Numbered from the stretch's first letter, positions 33,491-42,948 are shown. The stretch is DNA of 47,804 bases from Candidatus Cardinium hertigii (GCF_003788695.1 NZ_RARA01000027.1:17409-65212), one strand, 5' to 3'. Made by a program: numbers and translations. Notes: a model not told the origin generated them from the letters alone.

Positions 33491-33915
33491 GTATCCGTTC
33501 ACACAATGGCGTCAACTTAAGGTTTAGCTGTTATTGATAACCAAGTAGAATAGGAGGGTAGGCTAATCATGAATTGCCTTAAGTTGACGCCATTGTCCGT
33601 TCACTTGCGTGGCAGCCATATTTTATAGATTATAGCAATTAAAGCTACTTTTTTTGCTTGATCAAAAAAAGTAGCCAAAAAAAATCAAGCGCTGGTGAAC
33701 AAATCTGTTGAAAAGTTCAGGCTGCAAGCTGAAAATCAGAACTCGCCCAGGCCTACAGCCTAGGGCTCAAACAGGCTGATTTTCTACTAAGCTTGCAGCC
33801 TTTCTTTTCTAATCACAGCTTTGTTCAAGGCGCATTTTCTATAAACTTACATTATTGTACTATTTTTAATGGGTACGAACACGAATACGCATAGGCCACA
33901 TGACTGAACGGATAC
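33491..33915 (-). mobile_element. GTATCCGTTCA dispersed repeat (reverse orientation) with nested 92-bp element
   Basis: Left end gtatccgttcac, then the nested element, then the repeat proper to ctgaacggatac at 33915. The palindrome is at 33644-33675. The hairpin core is a third, different variant: AGGCTGCAAGCT (33719-33730) pairs with AGCTTGCAGCCT (33790-33801), and the loop is much shorter than in the copy at 8265 (gcccaggcctacagcctagg in place of about 180 bases). It fills most of the gap between the DUF6913 gene and ligA. Confidence 0.78.
33504..33595 (+). mobile_element. 92-bp miniature element, copy 3
   Basis: Identical in length and sequence to copy 2, with 19-bp terminal inverted repeats. 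Flanks are TCCGTTCACA (33494-33503) and TCCGTTCACT (33596-33605), a 10-bp direct repeat with one mismatch. Confidence 0.86.
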
Positions 33916-33961
33916 CTAACTAACTGAGCTTATAAATTTTAAATAGCTTTCGAGAAAAAAA

Positions 33962-35974
33962 CTAAAGAACCAAACGGGCAATATCATTTTCTCCTAAAAT
34001 GGGAATCGCTAATGTTTTTGCTTTTGCCAATTTAGACGATCCAGCCTTACTACCTACTACTAAATAATCGACTTTATCCGAAATAGAAGACAATAGCGTT
34101 CCACCTGCTTGCTCAATATATTTAATCAATTCCTGGCGAGTAAACTGCTGAAATATACCAGTAATAACAAATTTTTTAGAGGCTAATGGGAGCTTGCTAT
34201 GCAGAACTAATTCTTCTTGCATTGCAAATTGCAATCCCGCCTTTTGCAGACCCACCAGGATGGCTTGTTGAAAAGGATCCTGTAGATAATCCATTATGCT
34301 TTGTGCAATCTTTTCTCCTACATCTGGTAGCTGTAATAACTCGGTTATGGTAACACGCTGCAATCGCGCCATGCTTTTAAAGTATAAAGCTAGTTTTTTA
34401 GCTACGGTTTCTCCCACATATTGAATACCTAATGCAAATACTACTTTGTCAAAAGATTTTGATTTTGAACTTTTAATATTAGATAAAAGTTTTTGGATCA
34501 TTACTTGTTGAAACCCTTCCAAAGAACGCATCTCTTCATAACGCAGTGTATAAAGATCTACTGCTGTTGTAACCAATTTAGCTTTACATAATGCCTCAAC
34601 CGTTTTAGGTCCTAAAGAATCAATATCCATAGCTTTGCGGTGGGCAAAATGCAATAAAGCACCTTTGAGTTGAGGCAAACACTGCTGCTTATTAGGACAA
34701 TAATAGGCAACTGTTCCCTCTTCGCGCTGGAGTACTGTGTGGCAAGCAGGACATATTTGGGCAAAAGCAATAGGCATACTGGTTTTAACACGCCGGGTAA
34801 CATCTACCCCTACTACTTTGGGAATAATGCCTCCCCCTTTTTCAATAAAAATGGTGTCACCTACATAGAGATCCTTTTTAGCTAACGCATCTGCATTATA
34901 TAAAGATGCACGACGTACCATGGTTCCGGCCAATGCCATCGGCTGAAAGTGGGCTATTGGAGTAACTACACCTGTTCTACCTACCTGAAAAGTTACCTTT
35001 TCTAAGATAGAATGGGCCATGTCTGGCTGATACTTATAAGCAATGGCCCAACGGGGAGATGTTGATGTCATTCCAATCGCTGTTTGTTGAGTCAAATCAT
35101 TTACTTTAATAACAATGCCGTCTATACCGAAAGGCAGCTCATCTTTGTGTTGTCCCCAATAATGAATATAGGCCATGATTTCTGTAGTATTACTACATAG
35201 CTTATAAAAAGGTGCAGTAGCAAAACCTAATTTAGAAAGTAATGCCAAGCCTTCTTGTTGTGTAGCACAAGGATGTGCTTGAGAATAAAAGCTATATCCA
35301 TAAAATGCTAATGAACGCCCTTTAACTAAATCTATATCTAATGTTTTTAAAGTTCCTGCTGTAATATTACGCGGATTAGCCCATAATGCTTCGCCTTGCT
35401 CTTTTCTTACGTTATTTAATGCTTCAAATACAGCTTTAGGCATACAAGCCTCTCCCCGCACTTCAAATGATTGATAGGAAAAATCTTCTATTGTTTTAGG
35501 AAATGGTAAACATTTGATAGCATTCCGTGTGATATCATCACCTTTTTCACCATCACCTCGTGTAACTACACGTACCAACTTACCTTGCTCATACACAATA
35601 CTTAAAGCCATACCATCGATTTTAGGCTCACATAAAAAATCTATAGATGAACCGGGCAGTATCTTGTTCACCCTTGTAACAAATTGCGCTATTTCCTCTT
35701 CTAAATAGGTCTTAGCAAGAGAAAGCATAGGTGCTTGGTGATAAACCAAAGAGAAACCTGGAATGGGACGTTCCCCAAGCGCTTCCGTTGGAGAATGCGA
35801 CTGTTTTAAATGTGGATAGGCTTCCTCTAATAGGCTCAATCGCTTTAGTAATTGATCATACTCATAATCAGAAATTTCAGAAATTCCTTTTTGGAAATAG
35901 TTCTCATTTTGATGCTTAATCAAATGCACCAAACGCTTGATTTCATTACCTATAGCTAGTTCGGATGGTTGCAT
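33962..35974 (-). CDS. ligA: NAD-dependent DNA ligase LigA
   Basis: LigA seals nicks in replication and repair using NAD+. The 670-residue protein has every domain. The Ia domain is followed by the adenylation domain with the active-site Lys in CEPKIDGMALS (about residue 115), then the OB fold. A zinc finger CPACH...YYCPNKQQC lies near residue 408, followed by helix-hairpin-helix repeats (about 430-580). The C-terminal BRCT domain starts LASKKFVITGIFQQFTRQEL (about 592-670). Length equals the usual 670. A dispersed repeat lies just beyond its 3' end. Confidence 0.97.
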   Translation of the reverse strand: MQPSELAIGNEIKRLVHLIKHQNENYFQKGISEISDYEYDQLLKRLSLLEEAYPHLKQSHSPTEALGERPIPGFSLVYHQAPMLSLAKTYLEEEIAQFVTRVNKILPGSSIDFLCEPKIDGMALSIVYEQGKLVRVVTRGDGEKGDDITRNAIKCLPFPKTIEDFSYQSFEVRGEACMPKAVFEALNNVRKEQGEALWANPRNITAGTLKTLDIDLVKGRSLAFYGYSFYSQAHPCATQQEGLALLSKLGFATAPFYKLCSNTTEIMAYIHYWGQHKDELPFGIDGIVIKVNDLTQQTAIGMTSTSPRWAIAYKYQPDMAHSILEKVTFQVGRTGVVTPIAHFQPMALAGTMVRRASLYNADALAKKDLYVGDTIFIEKGGGIIPKVVGVDVTRRVKTSMPIAFAQICPACHTVLQREEGTVAYYCPNKQQCLPQLKGALLHFAHRKAMDIDSLGPKTVEALCKAKLVTTAVDLYTLRYEEMRSLEGFQQVMIQKLLSNIKSSKSKSFDKVVFALGIQYVGETVAKKLALYFKSMARLQRVTITELLQLPDVGEKIAQSIMDYLQDPFQQAILVGLQKAGLQFAMQEELVLHSKLPLASKKFVITGIFQQFTRQELIKYIEQAGGTLLSSISDKVDYLVVGSKAGSSKLAKAKTLAIPILGENDIARLVL

Positions 35975-36225
35975 ATTCGGATATTTAAATGAACACTATT
36001 ACTATAAAGGTTTTTTCTTAATACAAAAGGGTTTATGCGCATACACGGTCTTTAAGCAGATGGTTACCAAAAATAAAACAACTACTAACTACTGACTACT
36101 GGTTGGTTTTTGTATTAAAATTACACTGCATGGTCAATACTTTGTATCTACACTTCATAGGATCTATACTATCCATTTGATAAGCTAAAGCTAGATAATC
36201 CATGCGATAACAACCGTTACTTACA

Positions 36226-36981
36226 TCAATTTAGAAAGAATACTAATAAAAATTCAACTAACGCAGCCAGAGAAGCCCCAAGTAAACTGGTCCACAACAT
36301 GACCTGATTTGAATGGTGGCCTGGAGTAGCTTCAAAGAGGATGGTAGCCGAAATGTACAAAAAATTACCCGTTACAATGGCAAGAAGTATCATACCACCA
36401 CAGCCAGCAATATAATGATTCGCATAGTTACTTAACCATAATCCCATTGGGGAAGCTAGAGAGAATACAACTAAATAGAGCAAACTACGTCTCCGTGAGG
36501 TTATAAAACCCCGCAATACGCTCATTAAAGCAAAGGCCTCTAAAAACTTATGGAGCATCATACCTAATAAAAGCCCTTCTTTAGCATGTAAATGACCATG
36601 TGCATGTAGATGACCATGGGTCAAAATGGTTCCATCTAAAAGCGCATGCAATGCTATAGAACTTAAAAAAGAAAATATTTTATGATGTTTTACATGATGT
36701 GAAGCTGGCGCCATAGCATGCCCATGCTCTACACCCCTACTAAAAGTTTCTATAAAACGCTGTAAAAAAAAGCCGATCATTATACAACCACCGATATAAA
36801 GGGGATTAACGTTTGAAACAAAAAGCTCAGGCATCAAGTGCAACAAAGTATTAGCCAGTAGGTACCCCCCGGAAAAAACTAGTAGAAGTTGTAAAACCCT
36901 AGCCGTGAGGGCACCTCGAAGGGCAACTGCTATACCGCCCAATAATGCGGAAAGGAAAAGTGCAAAAAATTCTACTATCAT
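36226..36981 (-). CDS. ZIP-family metal transporter
   Basis: The 251-residue protein has about eight predicted membrane helices. It has a histidine-rich loop (HGHAMAPASHHVKHHK, about residue 86-101) and the conserved metal-site helices HALLDGTILTHGHLHAHGH and LLGMMLHKFLEAFAL. These are the ZIP family hallmarks (HxxxDG, HKxxEA), so it most likely imports zinc or another divalent cation. Its start is 13 bases after the rsmH stop on the same strand, so the two are probably co-transcribed. Confidence 0.88.
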   Translation of the reverse strand: MIVEFFALFLSALLGGIAVALRGALTARVLQLLLVFSGGYLLANTLLHLMPELFVSNVNPLYIGGCIMIGFFLQRFIETFSRGVEHGHAMAPASHHVKHHKIFSFLSSIALHALLDGTILTHGHLHAHGHLHAKEGLLLGMMLHKFLEAFALMSVLRGFITSRRRSLLYLVVFSLASPMGLWLSNYANHYIAGCGGMILLAIVTGNFLYISATILFEATPGHHSNQVMLWTSLLGASLAALVEFLLVFFLN

Positions 36982-36994
36982 ATTATAATCCTAT

Positions 36995-37915
36995 CTATCC
37001 AACACGTATGCCTATACGCAACCGCGCACTACGTGAACGGCGGTTGCTATGTATTTCTTCTATAGATGGCATAAAAGCCTTTTTTTGCAGGGGAATAAAG
37101 GGACGCAATAGCTTGCCATATGCATCTCGCTCTATTTTGCCCAATACATTTCCTGTATTTAAAAAGTTTTTAACCAATCGATCTTCCAAAGAATGATACG
37201 CAATAATGGCAATACGCCCTTGCGGTTTGATTATGTCAATACTTTGATTTAACAGATTTTTTAATTCCGTAAGTTCATTATTCACTTCAATACGAAATGA
37301 TTGAAATATTTTTGCAAAATACTGATCTTTTTTTGTTTTAGGAGCAAATGGCTCAACAATAGTTTTCAACTGGTAAGTAGTTACAATAGGTGTATAACTA
37401 CGTGCCTTTACAATCGCCTTAGCAATAGGGGCTGCTTGAGCAACTTCTCCATAAACATATAATAGCTGGGCAAGTTGCCCTTCTGTATAGCTATGCAAAA
37501 TTGCTTCTGCTGTACGCGGAGACTTGGGATCCATTCTCATATCCAGCTTACTATCAAATCGTGTAGAAAAACCCCGTTCTGGTGTATCTATTTGGTAAGA
37601 AGAGGTTCCCAAATCTGCTAATAATCCATCTAAAGTTATTACACCATAAAAGTTCAGGAATTCTTTTACAAAACGAAATGGCGCCCTGGTAAAGGTGAAA
37701 GATTGATTTGTAAAAAATTGAGCTATTTGCGCAGCGTTTGGGTCTTTGTCAAATGCAAATAAATGCCCTGCGGTAAGCAATTCAACTATTTTTTTTGCAT
37801 GGCCGCCCCCTCCGAAGGTAACGTCTGCATAGTTACCTATTGGCACAATAGCCAATCCTTGAACCACTTCATTTAACATTACCGGTATATGATAGTTTCT
37901 TGCAAAAATGACCAA
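36995..37915 (-). CDS. rsmH: 16S rRNA (cytosine(1402)-N(4))-methyltransferase RsmH
   Basis: RsmH (formerly MraW) methylates C1402 in the ribosomal P site. The 306-residue protein opens near YHIPVMLNEVVQGL, then shows the SAM-binding motif DVTFGGGGHAKKI (about residues 31-43), LFAFDKDPNA, and LDGLLADLGTSSYQID. The C-terminal signature is RIAIIAYHSLEDRLVKNF. Usually it heads the dcw cluster, but here mraZ, ftsL and penicillin-binding protein genes are absent around it, which indicates that the cluster has been broken up. Confidence 0.96.
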   Translation of the reverse strand: MVIFARNYHIPVMLNEVVQGLAIVPIGNYADVTFGGGGHAKKIVELLTAGHLFAFDKDPNAAQIAQFFTNQSFTFTRAPFRFVKEFLNFYGVITLDGLLADLGTSSYQIDTPERGFSTRFDSKLDMRMDPKSPRTAEAILHSYTEGQLAQLLYVYGEVAQAAPIAKAIVKARSYTPIVTTYQLKTIVEPFAPKTKKDQYFAKIFQSFRIEVNNELTELKNLLNQSIDIIKPQGRIAIIAYHSLEDRLVKNFLNTGNVLGKIERDAYGKLLRPFIPLQKKAFMPSIEEIHSNRRSRSARLRIGIRVG

Positions 37916-38573
37916 AATAGTATAAATTTATGTTTGGTTACTTACCTTTCTTCGTAAAGATAATGAGACCGTTTCAAAATACAAATAAACAGCATATAAA
38001 CATCCAAAAAACAAGCTTGTGTTAAACCCAGAAAGCCATCACGTGCAATAGGTAGGCATACAAAACGTATACCAATCTACCTAACTCTAGATAGAATAGT
38101 TTATAGAATATATAGAATAGTTTAGTAGGAACTGAAAAAGTATCTAAAATAGATTAAACTGAATATGATAAACTTAAATATTAATAAAAAGACACTTACC
38201 ATAAAAATAAAATCTAAATGACACTGTTTTTGTAGCTATTAAGACTAATTATTTTATTTCAACTGTATAAAACAAGCATTGTAAAAAACAGCCTTCAGTT
38301 TTTTGTTATTCTAACAAACTTTACCTAAGATGCAATTAAAACTAGTTAGCTAGTTGATTGCAGTTTAGTGAGTGGCTCATTGCGGGGGGATATTGTTTTT
38401 TTCTGCTTTAATTATTAAGAAAATTGTTAAGACAGATTATAAATTTGTATGTAATATACAGCATTACAGATATGGCTAGACCACGGAATCGGTTAATGAT
38501 GCAAAAAAAACCTTACACTTAAGAAGTATAGAATTGGTTAATAATGCAAAAAAACCTTATTATTTAAGAAATA
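37916..38573. other. 658-base intergenic region between divergent rsmH and the RelA/SpoT homologue
   Basis: AT-rich, with local near-repeats (agatagaatagtttatagaa then tatagaatagttta near 38090-38125). A TAAATTTG at 38440-38447 could be a -7 element for the downstream gene, without a clear -33 partner. No ORF or RNA gene recognised. Confidence 0.35.
38486..38570 (+). repeat. imperfect 40-bp direct repeat just before the RelA/SpoT homologue
   Basis: Copy one 38486-38524 (gaatcggttaatgatgc ... cttaagaa) and copy two 38531-38570 (gaattggttaataatgc ... tttaagaa). The second ends three bases before the start codon, so one may be a duplicated leader or binding site. Confidence 0.6.
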
Positions 38574-39686
38574 ATGAAAAGAAACGAAATACCTGATGTA
38601 GATTCCTGGAATTTGCATCAACTTGCAAGAGCCGTATCAGACCATTCAAATGGAATTAAGAGGGCATGGACAGCTGTACACGAAGCATGTACATTCGTAA
38701 AAAGCCTTGAGGAAAAAGTAAATACATCTACCTTTCCATTTTTTCGTTGTCCAGAAGAGTCCCTCCAGGTAGCAATTATTGCGGCTACAGAAATGCATTT
38801 GGGCCTTGCTACTGCTATTGCTGCAATTTTAACGCCACCCTTCTTAGCAGGCTTAATCGAGCAAGAAGAAGTTACCCAACGCTTTGGCGCAAAGGCAGCT
38901 TCCATACTGACGGAGCTTGATGCGTTAAAGAGCTGTAAGCTGCAGAGTGGTACGATTCGTAATTATCCAAGTATTCCAGATCTAACTTCTCCCCATATTT
39001 TAGCAATCTTATTGCAAATTTGCGATATCATCCGCGTACACTGTAGTGGAGTTATATTGGAAAATGACGAGACCACATCGGACTATTTTAGTTCTCAACT
39101 TTTATTTGAGTTAAAGTGTTTTTATATTCCACTATCACATAGAATACAGCTATACAACGTACAAACCAAATTAGCGGACTTTTGGTTAAAACGTGCTGAT
39201 ACACTAAGTTACTATGCAATTACTGCAAAACTGGGCATGACTAAAGTACAAAGACAAAAAAGATTAGATCTGATCTCAGAAGAGGTTTATTCCGTAGTTA
39301 AAAACCATGGCATTGATTTTGTCATGAAAAAACGAGTTAAATCTGTATATTCCATTTGGCGTAAAATTCAAAAATTAAAAGTAGAATTTAACCAAATTAA
39401 TGACCTTGCTGCTATTAGAATTATTATCATGGGCATGCAAGGCAAAACACTAGCAGAAGAAAAAATAGTCTGCTGGAAAGTTTTGAGCATTATTAGTGAA
39501 ATTTATGAACCGATGTGTAGCGTTATAAGGGACTGGATTAGTGTACCCAGGGTTAGTAGCTATGAATCGCTGCATCTTACCTTTGAAACAAATAAATATG
39601 GAAGGTTAGAGGTACAAATACGTACAGAAAGAATGGATTACATAGCAGAGCAGGGTGAGGCAGCACATTGGAAATACAAACTGTAA
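38574..39686 (+). CDS. truncated RelA/SpoT homologue: intact-looking synthetase domain, degenerate hydrolase domain
   Basis: RSH enzymes make and break (p)ppGpp. The 370-residue product covers an N-terminal helical domain (about 1-190) and a synthetase domain (about 230-370), then stops where the TGS domain would begin (GEAAHWKYKL-stop). In the N-terminal domain the HD metal site is not recognisable: EMHLGLATAIAAILTPPFLA stands where the HD-containing helix is expected. The synthetase keeps RVKSVYSIWRK, an acidic residue in INDLAAIRIII, the substrate loop SYESLHLTF with its Tyr, and the catalytic Glu in LEVQIRT. It therefore looks like a synthetase-only enzyme lacking TGS, helical and ACT regulatory domains. 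Activity is unproven. Confidence 0.8.
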   Translation: MKRNEIPDVDSWNLHQLARAVSDHSNGIKRAWTAVHEACTFVKSLEEKVNTSTFPFFRCPEESLQVAIIAATEMHLGLATAIAAILTPPFLAGLIEQEEVTQRFGAKAASILTELDALKSCKLQSGTIRNYPSIPDLTSPHILAILLQICDIIRVHCSGVILENDETTSDYFSSQLLFELKCFYIPLSHRIQLYNVQTKLADFWLKRADTLSYYAITAKLGMTKVQRQKRLDLISEEVYSVVKNHGIDFVMKKRVKSVYSIWRKIQKLKVEFNQINDLAAIRIIIMGMQGKTLAEEKIVCWKVLSIISEIYEPMCSVIRDWISVPRVSSYESLHLTFETNKYGRLEVQIRTERMDYIAEQGEAAHWKYKL

Positions 39687-40070
39687 TCGTATAATGTAAA
39701 TGTACTTTATAAAAGTACTGTCAATGAACTTTAAAAACAAAACGTCAAAAATTACTTTTTGGGTAAAATATAAAATAAATAGATCATCAGGTCCTTTTTA
39801 TTCTGAATTTCAGCACCCTACCACACCACTGAACGGATACGGTTCTTACAACTAGCCAAAAACTTTAAAATTTTTTCCTTACTTACATTTTCTTCAGGAA
39901 ATGGGTTATGGTAATTTACTAGCTTAGTATGTAATATCTACCTATTACATTCATTAGCAATTATAGGGATAATCCATAACAATTTTATACAAAAATATGC
40001 TAAATTTGAGTTGCTAAACTTGAGTTATGACTTCTATTTTTAACTATTATCCATTTTAAAAATCAAAGCA
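39687..40070. other. intergenic region with a left-end fragment of the dispersed repeat
   Basis: accacaccactgaacggatac (about 39821-39841) is the reversed left tip of the GTATCCGTTCA family with nothing attached. The remainder is AT-rich and featureless. Confidence 0.4.
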
Positions 40071-40403
40071 ATGAATAATTTCCTAAATTCATACAGTCTA
40101 ACTAGTATAGGTATTTTTTTGTTTAAATGTCTAACTAGTATAGGTATTTTTTTGTTTAAATGTCTAACCAGTATAGGTATTTTTTTGTTTAAATGTCTAA
40201 CCAGTATAGGCATTTTTTTGTTTAAATGTTTAATAATTTTCAAAGGTATAATCGGGTTTTTAGTGTCAACCTGCTTTTTACTTATGATCTTTCCTATTTG
40301 TTTAGGATTGTTTATATTACCTTTTTATATACTCTTTCTGGGTATTCGCTGGCTTTTGCGTTGCATAAGCAGATACAGAAAAATTAAGCCCCAATTGTTC
40401 TAA
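40071..40403 (+). CDS. small membrane protein with four 11-residue tandem repeats
   Basis: The 110-residue product begins MNNFLNSYS, then has four copies of LTSIGIFLFKC. A hydrophobic C-terminal half follows (IIGFLVSTCFLLMIFPICLG, then further hydrophobic residues) and a basic end (RCISRYRKIKPQ). Two membrane helices are likely in the C-terminal half, and the repeats are themselves strongly hydrophobic and Cys-containing. I do not recognise the family. The complementary strand is also open here, but the plus frame has the more protein-like continuation beyond the repeats. Whether it is expressed is uncertain. Confidence 0.5.
   Translation: MNNFLNSYSLTSIGIFLFKCLTSIGIFLFKCLTSIGIFLFKCLTSIGIFLFKCLIIFKGIIGFLVSTCFLLMIFPICLGLFILPFYILFLGIRWLLRCISRYRKIKPQLF
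40097..40228 (+). repeat. four 33-bp tandem repeats
   Basis: Units at 40097, 40130, 40163 and 40196, each tctaac(t/c)agtatagg then tatttttttgtttaaatg, differ at one or two bases. Being a multiple of three, changes in copy number keep the reading frame. Confidence 0.92.
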
Positions 40404-40614
40404 CAATCCTTGTACATAGTCCACCATTGCTTATAAATGCGCATAGGAATAATCGGGATGACAAATCTCAGCGTTCTACTTATCTATTGCATAACCTTAT
40501 AAATACGTCTAAAAAGCCGTAAAGGGTATGTCAGAATTTTTAATATGCTCTGTTACAACGGCCTCATTGCACATAGTACCATTATATGGTATCTTGGAGG
40601 AAGATGTATTAACG

Positions 40615-41871
40615 ATGCATATGAAAATAAAATTAAATACTAAAGTTATTGGGACCAAAGTTATTGGGGCCTTTTTAGGAACCATTATTGAATATTATAA
40701 TTATAGTTTGTACACCTTTTCAATTGGTATTATTGCGGCTAAATTTTTTCCTAATACTGATCATATAACTAGTTTAATGTATGTTTTTGCTATTTATGCA
40801 ACAGCTTATGCAACAAAACCTATAGGAGCTATATTTTTTGGGCGTATAGGGGATGTGTACGGACGTAAAATCGTCCTTACGATAACCATAATAGGCATGG
40901 CTATTCCTACTGTAATTATAGGATTGTTACCGGTATACGCATTAATTGGTTCATGGAGTACAGCAGTTTTAGTTTTAAGCCGTTTGATGCAAGGTGCATT
41001 TGTAGGCGGCGGGTATGATGGAGCAGCTATTTATGTTATTGAACATTTAGGAGACAAATATAGATCTATGGCTTCAGCTTTAGCACGGTGCACGGGAGCT
41101 TTAGGACTCCTACTGGGGATCAGTGCTACGAGTTTTTTTGGTTCGCCTATTTTTCCTGAGTGGGGTTGGCGTATTCCCTTTTGGATAAGTTTACCGCTCG
41201 CTTTAATAGTTTTATGTTTCCGTCAGCAGCTTGCTGAAACACCAGATTTTATAAAAAATAAGGAAAAAAGACTGGAAATAGAAAATTTTGGTACGCTATT
41301 AAAAAATCAGTGGCGTATGATTTTAATGGTAGTATTCCTTTCAGGTAGTTTTGGTGCGACCTATCAAATTGCCATTATATTTATGAAACAATATTTGCCT
41401 ATTGTTATGCCGCAAGCTGCTTTCCTGATCTCTACTTTTTCAATTTGGATAATAGTATGCTTTACTATTGCTATGCCTATTTCTGGTTGGTTAGCAGATC
41501 GATTTAGTGAGATAATAGTAGTAAGAGTGGGTTTATTTGGTACCATTTTAACGAGCGCTTTCTTTATTATGGCTGTTAAGAATGGAATGTTTCATCTTGT
41601 ATTGGTTTCTTGTTTTATGTTAGCCTGTTTTGTGGCACCTATTAATGCGCTAGCGCATGGCATTTTTGTTAAATATTTGCCTGTCCATAATCGCCATCGT
41701 ACTATAAGCCTTGGGCACGCTATCGGATCCATGTTAATGGGAGGTAATGCCAATTATGTCTGTTTAGTAGGTATGAAGCACTTTAATTTTAATTTATTTC
41801 CCATTGTGTATCTTACTTTATTTGCAATAATAGCATATGGTGTAGTACAAAATTTTGAGAAAAGATTATAA
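40615..41871 (+). CDS. MFS transporter, metabolite:H+ symporter (ProP-like) family
   Basis: Twelve predicted membrane helices, the motif GRIGDVYGRKIVLT between helices 2 and 3, and LSRLMQGAFVGGGYDGA in helix 4 are visible. RQQLAETPDF at the helix 6-7 junction is characteristic of the MHS subgroup that includes ProP. GTIIEYYNYSLYTF in helix 1 is also typical. ATG 40615 (MHMKIKLNTK) is preferred; the frame runs up to ATG 40528, whose first 29 residues look non-conserved. The likely role is proton-driven import of a small organic solute from the host; similar permeases are multiplied in Rickettsiales and Amoebophilaceae. Substrate unknown. The 3' end overlaps the convergent DMT gene by 6 bases. 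Confidence 0.85.
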   Translation: MHMKIKLNTKVIGTKVIGAFLGTIIEYYNYSLYTFSIGIIAAKFFPNTDHITSLMYVFAIYATAYATKPIGAIFFGRIGDVYGRKIVLTITIIGMAIPTVIIGLLPVYALIGSWSTAVLVLSRLMQGAFVGGGYDGAAIYVIEHLGDKYRSMASALARCTGALGLLLGISATSFFGSPIFPEWGWRIPFWISLPLALIVLCFRQQLAETPDFIKNKEKRLEIENFGTLLKNQWRMILMVVFLSGSFGATYQIAIIFMKQYLPIVMPQAAFLISTFSIWIIVCFTIAMPISGWLADRFSEIIVVRVGLFGTILTSAFFIMAVKNGMFHLVLVSCFMLACFVAPINALAHGIFVKYLPVHNRHRTISLGHAIGSMLMGGNANYVCLVGMKHFNFNLFPIVYLTLFAIIAYGVVQNFEKRL

Positions 41872-42747
41872 ATTTAAGTTGGATTTCTTATCTGCTATAT
41901 AAGAAAGTAAATAAGCGGAGCATATAATAATAATGCTTCCTATTATTGTAAATCCATCTGGACTTTTTTTAAAAATAATTATATCTATGAGAATGGCAAA
42001 AGGCATTCTCGTATATTGAAAAGGGGCTATAAATGAAGGGTTAGCATATTTTAAAGCTTTAACAGAACAAAATTGAGATATAATAGCTAATGCACCATTA
42101 CAAAATAGAATAACCATATCCCGATCTTCTACCTGTATATTTTTCCATCTGATAGCACTAAGTAGCCCTGAAATAATAATAATGGCTAAATTAGCATGCA
42201 ACATAATAGTAGGGATAGCATTATATCTAGATATAATTTTTAGGATAATGAAAGAAGCTGAGCATAATAAATTTGCTAATAATGCAGTAATTATAGCAAA
42301 TTCCAATGCAAAAGAAGTGGGTCTTATGATCAATATAACACCACAATATCCGGAAAATACTAAGCTCCATTTCCAAAATCCAATATTTTCTTTCAATATT
42401 ATTACAGAAAGAATAGTAGTAAATAAAGCTTCTGTCATACCAATAGAAGTGGCAAATGCAACAGGCAGATTACGGTAAGTATAGTACGTACATAAGATTG
42501 CTCCCAGTGATAAAATAATTCTTAAGAGATGAAGTGGATATTTTATAGGCTTGGAAATCAGTGATTTTTTTTTAATTATAAAAGGCATTAAGAGCGTAAA
42601 ACCAAAGCAAGTTTTAATAAAAACTACAAACACTGTGGGAATATCACTACTTAGCTTACTGGTTAGTGCCATAGAAATAGTAAGGGATAAAGCAGATAGC
42701 GTTGCAAATATCGCTCCATACATATTTGATCTTTTAAGTAATTCCAT
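41866..42747 (-). CDS. DMT-superfamily (EamA) transporter
   Basis: The 293-residue protein has ten predicted membrane helices built as two EamA halves. The first begins MYGAIFATLSALSLTISMAL and includes RNLPVAFATSIGMTEALFTT and LKENIGFWKW. The second contains NPSFIAPFQYTRMPFAILID and a final helix. The architecture is that of drug/metabolite transporters. Members in intracellular bacteria include S-adenosylmethionine importers, and such a role is possible here but cannot be shown from sequence. It converges on the MFS gene with a 6-base overlap, which leaves no room for separate terminators. Confidence 0.82.
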   Translation of the reverse strand: MELLKRSNMYGAIFATLSALSLTISMALTSKLSSDIPTVFVVFIKTCFGFTLLMPFIIKKKSLISKPIKYPLHLLRIILSLGAILCTYYTYRNLPVAFATSIGMTEALFTTILSVIILKENIGFWKWSLVFSGYCGVILIIRPTSFALEFAIITALLANLLCSASFIILKIISRYNAIPTIMLHANLAIIIISGLLSAIRWKNIQVEDRDMVILFCNGALAIISQFCSVKALKYANPSFIAPFQYTRMPFAILIDIIIFKKSPDGFTIIGSIIIICSAYLLSYIADKKSNLNL

Positions 42748-42789
42748 ATTATTTACAGTGCTTTTAAGAAAAGTATAAAAAGTATATTT

Positions 42790-42925
42790 GTCCAGAGATG
42801 CGTGGCAGCCGTATTTTATAGATTATTAATGATTTTATCCATTTTTTTTTAAAACTACTTCTTTTAAAATGGATAAAATCATCAATGTTACATAAAATAT
42901 GACTACCATGCAAATGAACGGATAC
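42790..42925. repeat. palindromic fold-back copy of the GTATCCGTTCA repeat end
   Basis: The left half (gcgtggcagccgtattttat ... gattttatccatttt) and the reverse complement of the right half (gcatggtagtcatattttat ... gattttatccatttt) are versions of the same right-end sequence. The copy is thus an inverted dimer of one end. The AATGGATAAAATCAT arm pairs with ATGATTTTATCCATT. It sits between the divergently read DMT gene and the end of leuS. Confidence 0.65.
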
Positions 42926-42948
42926 TTTTCTATTGCCATAACCTCATG

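Noticed and set aside
40040..40243. 67-residue minus-strand ORF made of RHLNKKIPILV repeats
   Set aside because: It is open only because the 33-bp repeat is a multiple of three; the plus-strand frame continues into a plausible membrane protein.
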